Shown here: piece after piece, positions 45,438-54,703 of the stretch
Position numbering within the stretch: the stretch's first letter is position 1
How the letters are laid out: each line of letters begins with the position of its first letter
NCBI GenBank assembly: GCA_963792875.1
Contig: CAWBXV010000002.1
Span: 558,001-622,000 of the forward strand
From: JAHEGP01 sp963792875
Lineage (GTDB): Bacteria; Pseudomonadota; Gammaproteobacteria; Pseudomonadales; JAHEGP01
Direction: 5' to 3'
Length of the DNA: 64,000 nucleotides
Position numbers and translations under genes: made by a program
The notes under the pieces: generated by a model
Databases searched by the model: none
Told to the model about the DNA's origin: nothing
Seen by the model: only the letters and a program-made list of their open reading frames with translations

Positions 45438-45958
45438 GGTGCCTCCCTCCTGTAGCCGAGGCAGGAATAGGTGTCCCTGCCCACGAACTCGCCGTGCTGG
45501 TTGATCACTTCGACGTCGATCACCCAGAAGCGCCCCCTGCCGACCTTGGTGGTCTTGACGTCGCTGATGGAGCGGATGACCTGGTAGGTCTCCAGCGCGT
45601 CGCCGGGGCGCACGGGCGCGCCGAACACCATCTCGTTGCCGGCGATGATGGCCTCGGGCAGGCTCAGCAGCCGCTTCAGGTCGAAGTGCGTCTGCAGCGC
45701 CGTCTGCTCTCCCTCGGCGCCGGGCGCCCAGTAGTGCGGCCTGAACCAGACCGACAGCATGGTGGGCGGCGCGATGAAGCCACCGGTGATGTCCTGGGCG
45801 ACCTGGCGATCCCAGAACAGGGGGTTGCCGTTCTGCACCGCCGCGCAGGTGTTGTAGACGTAGCCCATCTCGATATCGAAGGTGGTCTTCTCGCGATATT
45901 GCTCCGTGCCGATCAACGCCTGCACCTCAGGCGGGATTTCCGGTATCACTGCAGACAT
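45434..45958 (-). CDS. MaoC/FAS1-like dehydratase N-terminal-type hot-dog protein
   Basis: A 174-residue hot-dog protein of the FAS1-like dehydratase group (MaoC_dehydrat_N-like). Recognisable parts are YNTCAAVQNGNPLFWD, GGFIAPPTMLSVWF and GNEMVFGAPVRPGDALE. The Asp-x4-His hydratase motif is not evident, so it probably gives a substrate pocket to the overlapping MaoC partner. It lies 39 bp after a CoA-transferase gene on the same strand. Confidence 0.85.
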   Translation of the reverse strand: MSAVIPEIPPEVQALIGTEQYREKTTFDIEMGYVYNTCAAVQNGNPLFWDRQVAQDITGGFIAPPTMLSVWFRPHYWAPGAEGEQTALQTHFDLKRLLSLPEAIIAGNEMVFGAPVRPGDALETYQVIRSISDVKTTKVGRGRFWVIDVEVINQHGEFVGRDTYSCLGYRREAP

Positions 45959-45997
45959 GTCATTCTCCTACTCGGTGTAAGCGGATGAGGGCCGGCG

Positions 45998-47158
45998 CTA
46001 CTCGATAGCTCCGCTGGCCCGCCAGCGCTCGATGTCGGCGTCGCTGACCCCGGCGCCGCGCAGCACCTCGTCGGTGTCGGTGGCGCCGGCAGGCTTGACC
46101 TCGTGCACGGGCTGACCGCGCTCGCCGCCGGCCAGCACCGGCCCCAGCTGCCGGAACTCCCCCTGCTCGGGGTGGCGCGCCAGCATGAAGGTGTCGCGCG
46201 CCAGCAGGTGCGGGTCGTCGACCACCTCGGCGACGCTAAGCACCGGCGCCATGCAGGTGTCCGCTGCAGCCAGCAGCGCGGTCCAGTCGTCGCGCCTGCG
46301 CGTGGCGAACTTCTGCGCAAAGGCCGCCTTCATCGCCTCCTGCACCCCGTCGTCGTACTGGGAGCCGCTGTACTGCTCGAGCTCGAGCAGGCGGCACAGG
46401 TTCCGGAAGAAGTGCGGCTCGATGGCCCCGAGCGAGATCGCCTTGTCGTCCGCGGTCCTGTAGACGCCGTACCAGGCGTACTTGCCGGTCAGCACGCCGC
46501 TGTCGGGCTTGGTCTCGACGCCGGTGGCCGTGTACTGGTCGAGGTACAGGGACATCAGGCTGAGCACCCCGTCGGTCGCGGCCACATCGAGGTAGGCGCC
46601 CTCGCCGTGACGGAAGCGGTTGAGCAGCGCAGCCACGATGGCCAGCGCCGCGTGCATGCCCCCGCCCGCGCTGTCGGCGACCGTGGCGCCCGGAATGGCC
46701 GGGCGACCCTCGCTGTCGCGGCCGCTGCAGTCGAGGAAGCCGGCCATGGCCAGGTAATTGATATCGTGTCCCGCCCATTGGGCGTAGGGGCCGTCCTGAC
46801 CGTAGCCGCTGGTGGAGCAGTACACGATGGCGGGGTTGATCGCCTTCAGGTCGTCGTAGCCGACACCCAGGCGCGCGGCCACACCGGGCCGGTAGCTCTC
46901 GATCACCACGTCGACCGCTGCGACCAGCTTGCGGATGACCTCGCGCCCGTCATCGGCCTTGAGGTCGACCCGGATTTTCTGCATGCCGCGCCCAGCGCCG
47001 TAGGCGTGATACACCGGGTCGATCTGCTTCTTGCCCTGCGCGGCGACCGGCGCCACCTTGATCACGCTCATGCCGTAGTCGGCGAGGATCCGGGTGGCGC
47101 GGGCGGCCGGCCCGACACTGGCCAGATCGAGTACTCTGAGGCCCTTCAGAAACGCCAT
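45998..47158 (-). CDS. CaiB/BaiF type III CoA-transferase or alpha-methylacyl-CoA racemase
   Basis: A 386-residue single-domain family member (LRVLDLASVGPAARATRILADYG start). The key aspartate is kept in GATVADSAGGGMHAALA, a context shared with alpha-methylacyl-CoA racemases. It would either move CoA or epimerise a 2-methyl branch, a step needed before beta-oxidation of sterol or isoprenoid side chains. It lies 40 bp after the acyl-CoA dehydrogenase and 39 bp before the hot-dog pair, inside one operon. Confidence 0.87.
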   Translation of the reverse strand: MAFLKGLRVLDLASVGPAARATRILADYGMSVIKVAPVAAQGKKQIDPVYHAYGAGRGMQKIRVDLKADDGREVIRKLVAAVDVVIESYRPGVAARLGVGYDDLKAINPAIVYCSTSGYGQDGPYAQWAGHDINYLAMAGFLDCSGRDSEGRPAIPGATVADSAGGGMHAALAIVAALLNRFRHGEGAYLDVAATDGVLSLMSLYLDQYTATGVETKPDSGVLTGKYAWYGVYRTADDKAISLGAIEPHFFRNLCRLLELEQYSGSQYDDGVQEAMKAAFAQKFATRRRDDWTALLAAADTCMAPVLSVAEVVDDPHLLARDTFMLARHPEQGEFRQLGPVLAGGERGQPVHEVKPAGATDTDEVLRGAGVSDADIERWRASGAIE

Positions 47159-47198
47159 GCTGCTGTCTCCCTGCTCTTGCTGACCGCTGTCCCGCGCA

Positions 47199-48380
47199 TC
47201 AGAAGTTCTTCGGCAGGCCGAGCGAGCGGCGCGCGATGATGTTCTTCTGGACTTCCGAGGTGCCGCCGCCGATGGTGTCGATGACGGTGTAGGTGTAGCA
47301 GCTCTCCGAGCGGCCCTTCAGCGGCGCGTCCTCGGTGCCGAGCGCCAGCTGCGCGCCGGGGCCGACGATATCCATGGTGGCATTGGCCACGCGCAGGGAC
47401 AGCTCGGTGGCGTACAGCTTGTACATGGAGGCCTCGACGGTCGGCGTGCGGCCGCTGTTGATGGCCGCGTCGACGAACTTGACACCCAGCAGCCGCGCCA
47501 CCTCGCACTCGGTGGCCAGCTGGGCGACGCGCTGACGGATGACCGGGTCGTCCCGCAGCGGCACGCCGTCGCAGGTGGCCGTCTTGACGTAATCGCACAG
47601 CAGCTCGACGCGGCCGCGGATGGGCGCGAAGGTGAACAGGGTGAAGCGCTCGATATCCAGCGCCTCGGCGATGTACTGGAAGCCCTTGTTGAGCTCGCCG
47701 ACGCGATACTCGTCGGGCACGTACACGTTGTCGAAGAACACGCCGTTGGTGCGCTCGCCGCCCATGGTGGGCATGGGATGGATGGTCAGGCCCGGGTCGT
47801 TCATGGGCACCATGAACAGGGTGATGCCGTGGTGCTTGGGCGCATCGGGGTCAGTGCGGGCGCCCACCCAGTACCAGTCGGCAAAGTGGGCCGAGGTGGT
47901 GAAGATCTTCTGGCCGTTCAACACCCAGCCGTCACCCTGGCGCTCGGCCTTGAGCCGCATGGCGGCGGAGTCGGAGCCGGCATTGGGCTCGGAGTAGCCG
48001 ACGGCGAACTCGACCTCGGCGTTGATGATCTTGGGCAGGAATTCCTTTTTGAGCTTGTCGGAACCGACGTTGATCAAGGTCTTGCCGATGATACCCACGC
48101 CCTTGCCGATGCCCGGCGCGCCGACCGCCGACAATTTCTCGTTGAGCAGGTACTCGTAGAAGCCGTCGCCCTCCTGACCGCCGTGCTCCTTGGGCCAGGT
48201 GATACCCAGCCAACCCTTGGCGGCCAGCTTTTTCATGAAGTCGCGGCGGGGCTGGGTATCGGCTACCTGCGCCATGTTTTCCCGCGTCACATCCATGATG
48301 TCGATGTGGCGGTGCTGGGCAAAAAACTGGTCGACTTCGCGCAGAAATTCGTTTTGCTCTGCAGAAAAATCAAAATCCAT
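47199..48380 (-). CDS. Acyl-CoA dehydrogenase with isovaleryl-type catalytic glutamate position
   Basis: A 393-residue acyl-CoA dehydrogenase (MDFDFSAEQNEFLREVDQFF start). Motifs: GYSEPNAGSDSAAMRL, TSAHFADWYWVGART and GGGTSEVQKNIIARR. The MCAD-position glutamate is replaced by glycine, but ALDIERFTLF offers a glutamate where isovaleryl-CoA dehydrogenase has its base (LDLER). It thus resembles the catalytic subunits of FadE26-type steroid dehydrogenases. The ATG at 48380 has GAGGAT upstream; a reading 15 codons longer is rejected. It is the first gene of a tight group running to 43704. Confidence 0.87.
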   Translation of the reverse strand: MDFDFSAEQNEFLREVDQFFAQHRHIDIMDVTRENMAQVADTQPRRDFMKKLAAKGWLGITWPKEHGGQEGDGFYEYLLNEKLSAVGAPGIGKGVGIIGKTLINVGSDKLKKEFLPKIINAEVEFAVGYSEPNAGSDSAAMRLKAERQGDGWVLNGQKIFTTSAHFADWYWVGARTDPDAPKHHGITLFMVPMNDPGLTIHPMPTMGGERTNGVFFDNVYVPDEYRVGELNKGFQYIAEALDIERFTLFTFAPIRGRVELLCDYVKTATCDGVPLRDDPVIRQRVAQLATECEVARLLGVKFVDAAINSGRTPTVEASMYKLYATELSLRVANATMDIVGPGAQLALGTEDAPLKGRSESCYTYTVIDTIGGGTSEVQKNIIARRSLGLPKNF

Positions 48381-48689
48381 GGCGGTTATCCTCGCGCTGT
48401 TTAGCGGCCGCCGCTGCGGGCCCATGGGGCCGGCAGGCAGCCAGGATGAAGTTCAGATTCTAGCCAGTCGGCGCCGTCATTTGAGTGCTCGCGGGCGTCT
48501 CGAGCGGCCTGCAGGGTGGCAGCAACGGCCACCGCCGCAGGCGCCAAAAAAACCGTTTACTGACGATCGCCAAGCTTACGTAGTGCCCTACACGGCGGAT
48601 CATCGCGGCGCTGCAAAACGCTACCGACGCGGCACCCAGCCCCGCCGGACTAACGCTTTTTACATGTCGCACGCGAGCCCGCCGCGGCA
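48381..48689. other. Intergenic gap within the acyl-CoA block
   Basis: This 309-bp gap separates the upstream CoA-transferase stop from the acyl-CoA dehydrogenase start. It contains an A-tract near 48545 and the patch ACTGACGATCGCC, but I find no gene, no confident terminator and no clear promoter. A promoter for the downstream operon is expected here. Confidence 0.4.
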
Positions 48690-49934
48690 TCAGCCGGCCT
48701 TGCCCAGTGCGCCGGACTGGCGCAGCTGGACGATGCGTTCGCCGTCGTAACCGAGCACGTCCCGCAGCACCTGCTCGGTGTGCTCGCCCGCGGTGGGCGC
48801 GCGGTGCGGCTCAGGCAGCTCCTCACCGCCGAATTTCACCGGGAAGGCCAGCATGTCGGCGCCGTGTGACTCGTGATCGAGCACCTTGATGCGCGCCTTG
48901 AACTGCGGGTCGTCGACGATGTTCTCCGGCGTATTGACCGGCGCGATGGGGGTGTTGACCTCGTTGCTGAAGGCCAGCCACTGGGCCGACGTCTTCTGCC
49001 GGAAGATGTCCCGCAGCTCTATCTGCAACTCGCGGTTGCCGGGCGCGTGATCGGCGTACTTGGAGCCTGGCCACTTCTGGAACAGGTCCATGCGGTCGAC
49101 GCCCTCGCAGAAGTTCTTCCAGAACGCCTGCTCTGAGGCCATGAACAGCACGTGGCCGTCGCTGGACTCATACATCTGATAGCGCACGCCGTGGCGCATG
49201 CCCGCCGTCGCCACCGGACGGCGCTTGTAGCCATCGGCCTTGTTGCCGGTCACCACGTCCTCGGGGCGGCGGTAGGCGAGGTAGCTCTCGCTGCGGTACC
49301 AGTCGAAAAAGGCCGCCGCGTCGCTCTGGCCCAGCTCCATCTCGCAGCCCTGGCCGGACTCGCGCGCGCGCAGCACCCCGGCCAGTATGGCCAGGCCGCC
49401 GACCAGCGGCGCCGCATTGATGCCGATGGAGACGTGCTCGGGAATGTAGCAGAAGCCCTCGTCGTCGTAGGCCGGCGCCACCACGCCGGACCAGGTGTCG
49501 TAGGCGATGCCGTGGGAAGGCATGTCCCTGTAGGGGCCGGTGCTGCCGTAACCCGACACCGTGCAGAACACGATCTTCGGGTTGATCTGCCGGAGGTCAT
49601 CGAAACCCAGCCCCAGCTTGGCCAGCGTGCCGGGGCGCATGGTCTCGATCACCACGTCGGCGTCCCTGACCAGTTCGCGGTAGACCTCTTTACCGGCCTC
49701 GGTCTTGATGTCCAGGGTGATGCTCTTCTTGCCGCGATTGAGGTGGTAGTGCATCAGCGAAACGCCCTCGATGATGGGCCAGGTCATCTCACGGATGTAG
49801 TCGCCGGCGGGCGACTCGACCTTGATCACCTCGGCCCCGAGGTCTGCAAAGGAGGTGGAGATCGCCGCCGGCCCCAGCATTGAGCTCTCGATGATGCGCA
49901 GTCCCGCCAGCGGGGGAGGAGTGGTTGCTGTCAT
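48690..49934 (-). CDS. CaiB/BaiF family protein, catalytic aspartate not evident
   Basis: A 414-residue member (LAGLRIIESSMLGPAAISTSFADLG start). Family blocks are IKVESPAGDYIREM, FCTVSGYGSTGPYRDMP and GCEMELGQSDAAAFF. By eye, the residue aligning with the acyl-carrying aspartate falls in EHVSIGINAAPLVGG, where no aspartate occurs. It may be an inactive or divergent paralogue, or use another residue. I take the ATG at 49934, with GAGG ten bases upstream; 41 upstream codons lack family similarity. Confidence 0.83.
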   Translation of the reverse strand: MTATTPPPLAGLRIIESSMLGPAAISTSFADLGAEVIKVESPAGDYIREMTWPIIEGVSLMHYHLNRGKKSITLDIKTEAGKEVYRELVRDADVVIETMRPGTLAKLGLGFDDLRQINPKIVFCTVSGYGSTGPYRDMPSHGIAYDTWSGVVAPAYDDEGFCYIPEHVSIGINAAPLVGGLAILAGVLRARESGQGCEMELGQSDAAAFFDWYRSESYLAYRRPEDVVTGNKADGYKRRPVATAGMRHGVRYQMYESSDGHVLFMASEQAFWKNFCEGVDRMDLFQKWPGSKYADHAPGNRELQIELRDIFRQKTSAQWLAFSNEVNTPIAPVNTPENIVDDPQFKARIKVLDHESHGADMLAFPVKFGGEELPEPHRAPTAGEHTEQVLRDVLGYDGERIVQLRQSGALGKAG

Positions 49935-50246
49935 GTCTTTGGTACCTCGAATAACTAGCCTGGTTGCACGATTGGCGGCCACGGGGGCGCCACTCTCAGC
50001 CCTGGGAGCGGCCGTTAAGATACGCCAAGTACCCCGGAATGGGCCGCTCTCCATCAATTCTGATCGGGCCGTTCGTATATCATTTTCGGCCAGCCCGGAC
50101 TAGCGCAGATGCCCCACTGCGCCAGCGGACCTTCGGTGTACCTTCGGGGTAGCTGTCGTCGGCGCGGCGGCTGTCGTATCATGCGCAGGCATCGCACCGG
50201 CGCCCGACGCGCTGCCAACGCCATCACTGCGGAATCCCGGCCGACC
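49935..50246. other. Divergent intergenic region
   Basis: This 312-bp spacer lies between the minus-strand CoA-transferase and the plus-strand PEP mutase-like gene. TATCAT at about 50176-50181 could be a -10 for the latter, but no matching -35 is convincing. No gene is seen. Confidence 0.4.
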
Positions 50247-51122
50247 ATGAGCACCCTGCGCGCGCTGATCCAATCTCCTGGCATCCTGGCCGCGCCCGCC
50301 GTGTACGACTGTCTCGGCGCGCTGTGCGCACAGCGCGCCGGCTTCCGCCTTCTGTTCACCAGCGGCTATGGCATCGCCGCCTCGCGGCTCGGCAAGCCCG
50401 ACCTGGGTTATCTGACCGCCACCGAGATGGTGGACGCGGCGGGCCGCATCGCCGCCTGCGTGGACATCCCGGTCATCGCCGACATCGACACCGGCTATGG
50501 CAATGCCCTGAACGTGATCCGCACCGTCGAGGACATCGCCCGCACCGGCGTGGCCGGCATTCTGCTGGAAGACCAGCGCTGGCCCAAGCGCTGCGGCCAC
50601 TTCGAGGGCAAGCGCCTGATCGACGCCGCCGAGCACGCCGCCAAGATCCGTGCCGCGCGCCATGCGGCCGGCGCCAGCGGCCTGGTGATCGTCGCGCGCA
50701 CCGACGCACGCGCCGTGGAGGGGCTGGACGCGGCCCTGGAGCGCGCTGCGCGCTACCTCGACGCCGGCGCCGATGTGCTCTTCGTGGAGGCGCCGCAGTC
50801 GCGTGCCGAGCTGGCCGAGATCGCCCGCCGCTTTCCCGGCGTGCCGCTGATGGCGAATATCATCGAGGGCGGCAAGACCCCCAACCTGACCACCGCGGAG
50901 CTCGATGCCATGGGCTACAAGCTGGTCGCCTTCGCCCTGTCCGGCCTGTTCGCCGCCGCGCAGGCAATCGCCGACTGCTTTTCTATACTCGCCAGGGACG
51001 GCGCGACGGCGTCACTGCGCACCGAACTGGATTTCGAGGGCTTCAAGGCACTGATCGGCATGGACCGCCATCTCGAACTCGAACAGCGCTTTGCGACCGC
51101 CGCCGCGCCGCCGGCGGACTGA
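50247..51122 (+). CDS. Isocitrate lyase/PEP mutase superfamily lyase
   Basis: A 291-residue TIM-barrel enzyme. Metal and substrate residues are in PVIADIDTGYGNALNV (Asp79, Asp81). The catalytic-cysteine loop KRCGH (Cys116) is present, which marks carbon-carbon lyases such as 2-methylisocitrate lyase and related acid lyases rather than PEP mutase proper. Oxaloacetate decarboxylase or dimethylmalate lyase are alternatives. The ATG at 50247 begins MSTLRALIQSPG. It is followed 60 bp later by an unrelated-looking membrane protein gene. Confidence 0.87.
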   Translation: MSTLRALIQSPGILAAPAVYDCLGALCAQRAGFRLLFTSGYGIAASRLGKPDLGYLTATEMVDAAGRIAACVDIPVIADIDTGYGNALNVIRTVEDIARTGVAGILLEDQRWPKRCGHFEGKRLIDAAEHAAKIRAARHAAGASGLVIVARTDARAVEGLDAALERAARYLDAGADVLFVEAPQSRAELAEIARRFPGVPLMANIIEGGKTPNLTTAELDAMGYKLVAFALSGLFAAAQAIADCFSILARDGATASLRTELDFEGFKALIGMDRHLELEQRFATAAAPPAD

Positions 51123-51182
51123 CTCAAGCCATGGGCCGCGCATCCCCACCCTGCGCGCCGCCGTCAGCCCCGAGAGGACACT

Positions 51183-52157
51183 ATGCCCCGCCTTGCGCTT
51201 GCCCTGATCGCCTCGATCGTGCTGTCGATCATCGGCTACATCGCCGTGGTCGCCTGGAGCGGGTCGGAGGAGACGCTGGCGGCCATGCGCCAGCTGTCGG
51301 CACCGGCCTGGGCCGCCGTACTGGCGCTGTCGCTGGGCAATTACCTGACGCGCTTTGCGCGGTGGCAGCGCTACCTGGCGCGGCTCGGGGCCGACTCCCT
51401 GCCGCCGCCCGGCACCCACGCGCTGATCTACACCGCCGGCTTCGCGCTGACCACGACGCCCGGCAAGGCCGGCGAGACCGTACGCGGCGTCATTCTCAAG
51501 CGCTATTACCAGGTGCCCTTCGCCCTGAGCCTGTCGGCCTTCTTCGTGGAACGGCTCATGGACCTGGTCTCCGTGCTGGTGATCGTGGTGCTGGCGGTGC
51601 CGGTGGCCATCGGCAGCGACCTGCGCGGCATTGCCGTGCTGCTGGTCATAGCGGCGTTGGCGCTGCTGCCGCTGCTGCACAACCGCACGCTGCTGGCCTG
51701 GCTGAAGCGACGCGTGCGACGCTGGCCGCACCGGCCGCGCGTGGTCGGCCTGCACGTGCTGGCGTTGTTCACCTCGTCCGCGGCGCTGCTGCAGAACCGC
51801 TCGCTCTACGAGGGGCTGGCGCTGGGGCTGCTGGCCTGGACGCTGGAGGGCATCGGCCTATACCTGATACTGCAGGGCATGGGCGTGGATGTCGCGCTGA
51901 CAGTGGCCATCGGCATCTACGGGCTGTCGACGCTGGTGGGCGCGCTGACCCTGGTGCCCGGCGGTCTGGGCGGCACCGAGATCTCCATGGTGGCACTGCT
52001 GGTCGCCGCCGGCGCCGACCAGGCCACGGCCGCGGGCGCCACCCTGATCTGCCGTATCGCCTCGCTGTGGTTCGCCGTGCTGTTGGGCATGCTGGCCGCC
52101 ACCTGGCTGGCGCTGGGCGGTCTGCCGCAGGCCGCACCGGACAGCACCCCGCCGTAA
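51183..52157 (+). CDS. UPF0104 / lysylphosphatidylglycerol-synthase-TM-like membrane protein
   Basis: A 324-residue protein with about eight hydrophobic segments, resembling the flippase part of MprF and AglD. Diagnostic pieces are LGNYLTRFARWQRYL, LTTTPGKAGETVRG and GALTLVPGGLGGTEISMVAL. The soluble synthase domain of MprF is absent. It probably handles a lipid or lipid-linked sugar. AGGAC is upstream of the ATG. The stop is 16 bp from the convergent cupin stop; a hairpin (52166-52173 with 52180-52187, no T-run) spans the junction. Confidence 0.85.
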   Translation: MPRLALALIASIVLSIIGYIAVVAWSGSEETLAAMRQLSAPAWAAVLALSLGNYLTRFARWQRYLARLGADSLPPPGTHALIYTAGFALTTTPGKAGETVRGVILKRYYQVPFALSLSAFFVERLMDLVSVLVIVVLAVPVAIGSDLRGIAVLLVIAALALLPLLHNRTLLAWLKRRVRRWPHRPRVVGLHVLALFTSSAALLQNRSLYEGLALGLLAWTLEGIGLYLILQGMGVDVALTVAIGIYGLSTLVGALTLVPGGLGGTEISMVALLVAAGADQATAAGATLICRIASLWFAVLLGMLAATWLALGGLPQAAPDSTPP

Positions 52158-52173
52158 CCGCCCGCCGGCAGGC

Positions 52174-52578
52174 CTAAGAGCCTGCCGCCGGCGCATAGGG
52201 CTCCACCAGGTCCTGCTCGGCCGGGTGATTTCTGGCCACGACGGCGCGCGCCGGTTCGGTGGCGCTCAGGTTGACGGCCTCGTGCGGCACGCCCGGCGGC
52301 ACAAACAGAAAATCACCCGCGCGGCTGACCACCTCGTGCTCGAGGGCGGGCCCCCAGCGCGTGCACACCACGCCCTCCAGCACGTAGATGCCGGTCTCGT
52401 AGCCTACGTGCACGTGCGGCTCGGCGCGCCCGCCCGGCGGAATGACGACGATATGCATCGACAGGCCGGTGGCTCCCACCGTCTGGCCCGAGATACCGAC
52501 GAAGTAGGGCAGCTGCTGCCGGGTCATCAGCTCCCGGTCCGGGCGAAGCCCCTGCACACCCGGTGATTCCTGCTTCAT
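52174..52578 (-). CDS. Cupin-domain protein
   Basis: A 134-residue single-cupin protein. Metal ligands are His55, His57 and Glu61 (EPHVHVGYETG) and His99 (PPGVPHEAVNL), the complete two-motif set. Such proteins act as small dioxygenases, isomerases or ligand sensors; nothing identifies the substrate. It is monocistronic and convergent with the UPF0104 gene. Confidence 0.82.
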   Translation of the reverse strand: MKQESPGVQGLRPDRELMTRQQLPYFVGISGQTVGATGLSMHIVVIPPGGRAEPHVHVGYETGIYVLEGVVCTRWGPALEHEVVSRAGDFLFVPPGVPHEAVNLSATEPARAVVARNHPAEQDLVEPYAPAAGS

Positions 52579-52795
52579 GGCGGTGGCACACTCCCTGAAA
52601 GTGACGAGGTCTGTTTTGAAACATTACCCGCGAAGCCGGCCCCATGCGCGCACCGATTGAGTCGGGAACGCCTGCAGCGGGCTTGAGGATGACGGGCGCT
52701 GTCGCCGCTGGACCTGTCGAAGGCATGAAGGGTGAGCCATGAGCGCCCACTGCCCCGCCGCGCGCCTGCCGGCGGTTATAGCGGACCCGAAGCAC

Positions 52796-53452
52796 TCACC
52801 GGCTGCGGGAACCTGCGGCTGCGCGCTGAGCCGCCAGCCGCGCAGCTTCATTGCGCCTCGCCCTCTGCCAAGTCAGATACTCCCCCTGGCGCTCATAAGC
52901 CGCATGTTCCACCGCATACCAGTCCCGCATATACCTCTCCGAGAAATCCCGCACCCCCCACTCTGCGAACTGCTGGACGTGGTGCAATTCGTGAGCCCAC
53001 AACCCGGCATTCTTGTAGGCGTCATCGGCGCTCTTGAATACCACGATGTCGATCAAGGTCACGGCCTGGGCGCCGCCGTAGTGGATAGACACGCGCGACA
53101 GATTGAAGGGGCCGGGATCTCCGACTTTGAATTTCACAGCATCGAGCAGGTCGTCCGGGTAGAATCCCCGCAGCAGCAGGGCAATATTCTCAGGAATGGC
53201 ACGGCTGCCCTCGGACGAGCGGTGCTTCGACTTGACCAGCCATTGTTCCAGCAACGGCGAACCGACCTGCACCTGTGTCTCGAGCCTCGCCCTGTCGAGC
53301 TGCCGGCCGAACTTTATTACCCCTCTCTCGATATTGCTTATCAGCATCTCTGGTTGCAGCAGGTCCTCCATCGGCTCCGCTGCCATCGGGCACGAGGGAG
53401 ACACCAGCACCACCAGCATCAATAATGCTCTATATCTATCGTTGTTATTCAT
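52796..53452 (-). CDS. Secreted DUF4157-like putative metalloprotein (HExxH)
   Basis: A 218-residue protein. A signal peptide of about 25 residues (LLMLVVLVSPSCPMAA) leads to a domain with the zinc motif His154-Glu155-x-x-His158 in LWAHELHHVQQFAEWG. A downstream glutamate in YAVEHAAYERQGEYL can be the third ligand. This pattern matches DUF4157, a family of putative extracellular metallopeptidases. The cysteine at residue 21 could also suit a lipobox (SPSC), so a lipoprotein is possible. It is a single gene. Confidence 0.75.
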   Translation of the reverse strand: MNNNDRYRALLMLVVLVSPSCPMAAEPMEDLLQPEMLISNIERGVIKFGRQLDRARLETQVQVGSPLLEQWLVKSKHRSSEGSRAIPENIALLLRGFYPDDLLDAVKFKVGDPGPFNLSRVSIHYGGAQAVTLIDIVVFKSADDAYKNAGLWAHELHHVQQFAEWGVRDFSERYMRDWYAVEHAAYERQGEYLTWQRARRNEAARLAAQRAAAGSRSR

Positions 53453-53573
53453 CGCCGCTTTCTGATTTGACTGGCACGCTCATTGCGCCGATAGCCTGGC
53501 CACCCGGATCGCGTCGTCGGGAACCGCCCCCACTGACTGCGAAGCTGACCCATTGAGGTGCGCGCGCTTGCCA

Positions 53574-54536
53574 TCATTGACCGATATTCGCGTCTTCTGT
53601 CATGCGAGGCTCCTGCCTGCACTCATTCACCTCGATGGTGATATGAGACAGCCTGTGGAAGTCACTGAGCAATCGCCGGTAGTGTTCCGTGGCTTTGGGA
53701 AAGTGCGTTACCAGCGCAATGATCGCCGCATAGTGGTTGGCGCTTACCCGCCATATATGAATATCAGAAATTCGATTATCAGCGTCTCTCTCAATCGCCG
53801 CTTCAATAGCATGGCGATAGTCTTCTTCGATACTGGCATCGAGCAATATCGGGCTCGTCTGCTTGAGCAGGCCAAGTGACCAGCGCGTAATAATGATGGC
53901 GCCCACCATCCCCATTACGGGATCGAGCCAGTTCCATCCCAGGTACTTACCCGACACCAGGGCCACGATGGCCAGCACGGATGTCATAGCGTCAGCCAGC
54001 ACATGAAAATATGCGGCCCTTAAATTATGGTCATGGCTATGGTGGTGGGCGTGGTCGTGATGATGAGCATGAGCGTGAGCGTGGTCACCACTCAAAAGCA
54101 AGGCGCTGATGACATTAACAGACAGGCCGATCCCTGCAACGGCAATGGCCTCATTGAAGTGGATCGCCTGTGGCTCGAATAGCCGCTGCAGCGACTCTAC
54201 CAGCATGACCAGAGCTACGACAGCCAAGGCTACCGCGCTTGCAAACCCGCCAAGCACATTGACTTTGCCGGTACCGAATGCGTAGGCGGGATTGTTTGAA
54301 TGTTTTCGAGCATAGCGATAGGTAAACAGTGCAATCAGAAACGCGGCGACATGCGTGCCCATATGCCAGCCATCAGCCAACAGAGCCATCGAGCCATAGA
54401 CGCTGCCGGCAATGATTTCTGCAACCATGGTGATCGCCGTGAGCATCAGCACATACTGCGTCCGCCGCTCACCCGTCTCATTGCTCACATGAAAATCGTG
54501 GCGGTGTTGCCAGTTTTCTGAGTTACTGACATGCAT
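53574..54536 (-). CDS. Cation diffusion facilitator (DmeF/CzcD-like) metal exporter
   Basis: A 320-residue CDF transporter exporting Co, Ni or Zn. The membrane metal site is shown by LADGWHMGTHV in TM2 and HVLADAMTSVLA in TM5. A histidine-rich loop (HAHAHAHHHDHAHHHSHDH) lies between TM4 and TM5. The C-terminal cytoplasmic domain (ISDIHIWRVSANHYAAI) is present. TM2 with a histidine in the HxxxH position is typical of DmeF. Base composition is lower in GC than the surrounding chromosome, hinting at acquisition together with the genes downstream to 57.6 kb. Confidence 0.9.
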   Translation of the reverse strand: MHVSNSENWQHRHDFHVSNETGERRTQYVLMLTAITMVAEIIAGSVYGSMALLADGWHMGTHVAAFLIALFTYRYARKHSNNPAYAFGTGKVNVLGGFASAVALAVVALVMLVESLQRLFEPQAIHFNEAIAVAGIGLSVNVISALLLSGDHAHAHAHHHDHAHHHSHDHNLRAAYFHVLADAMTSVLAIVALVSGKYLGWNWLDPVMGMVGAIIITRWSLGLLKQTSPILLDASIEEDYRHAIEAAIERDADNRISDIHIWRVSANHYAAIIALVTHFPKATEHYRRLLSDFHRLSHITIEVNECRQEPRMTEDANIGQ

Positions 54537-54703
54537 TACCCGTTCCTGCTCTCGCCCAACACCGTCCCCGACAGCGGCGTCGTGCGACGCGCGCCTTGAC
54601 GATATTCTGTGGCCTGCTGCTCCAAACTCGGCGCTTAGGGATTCGTTGTACAGCGGCTTGTCGTGCTGCTTTTAAATTGCCAAATTCAAGCTGTTGCAGC
54701 GGC

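Noticed and set aside
52166..52187. Hairpin between UPF0104 and cupin genes as a bidirectional terminator
   Set aside because: The 8-bp stem overlaps the cupin stop and has no T-run on either strand.
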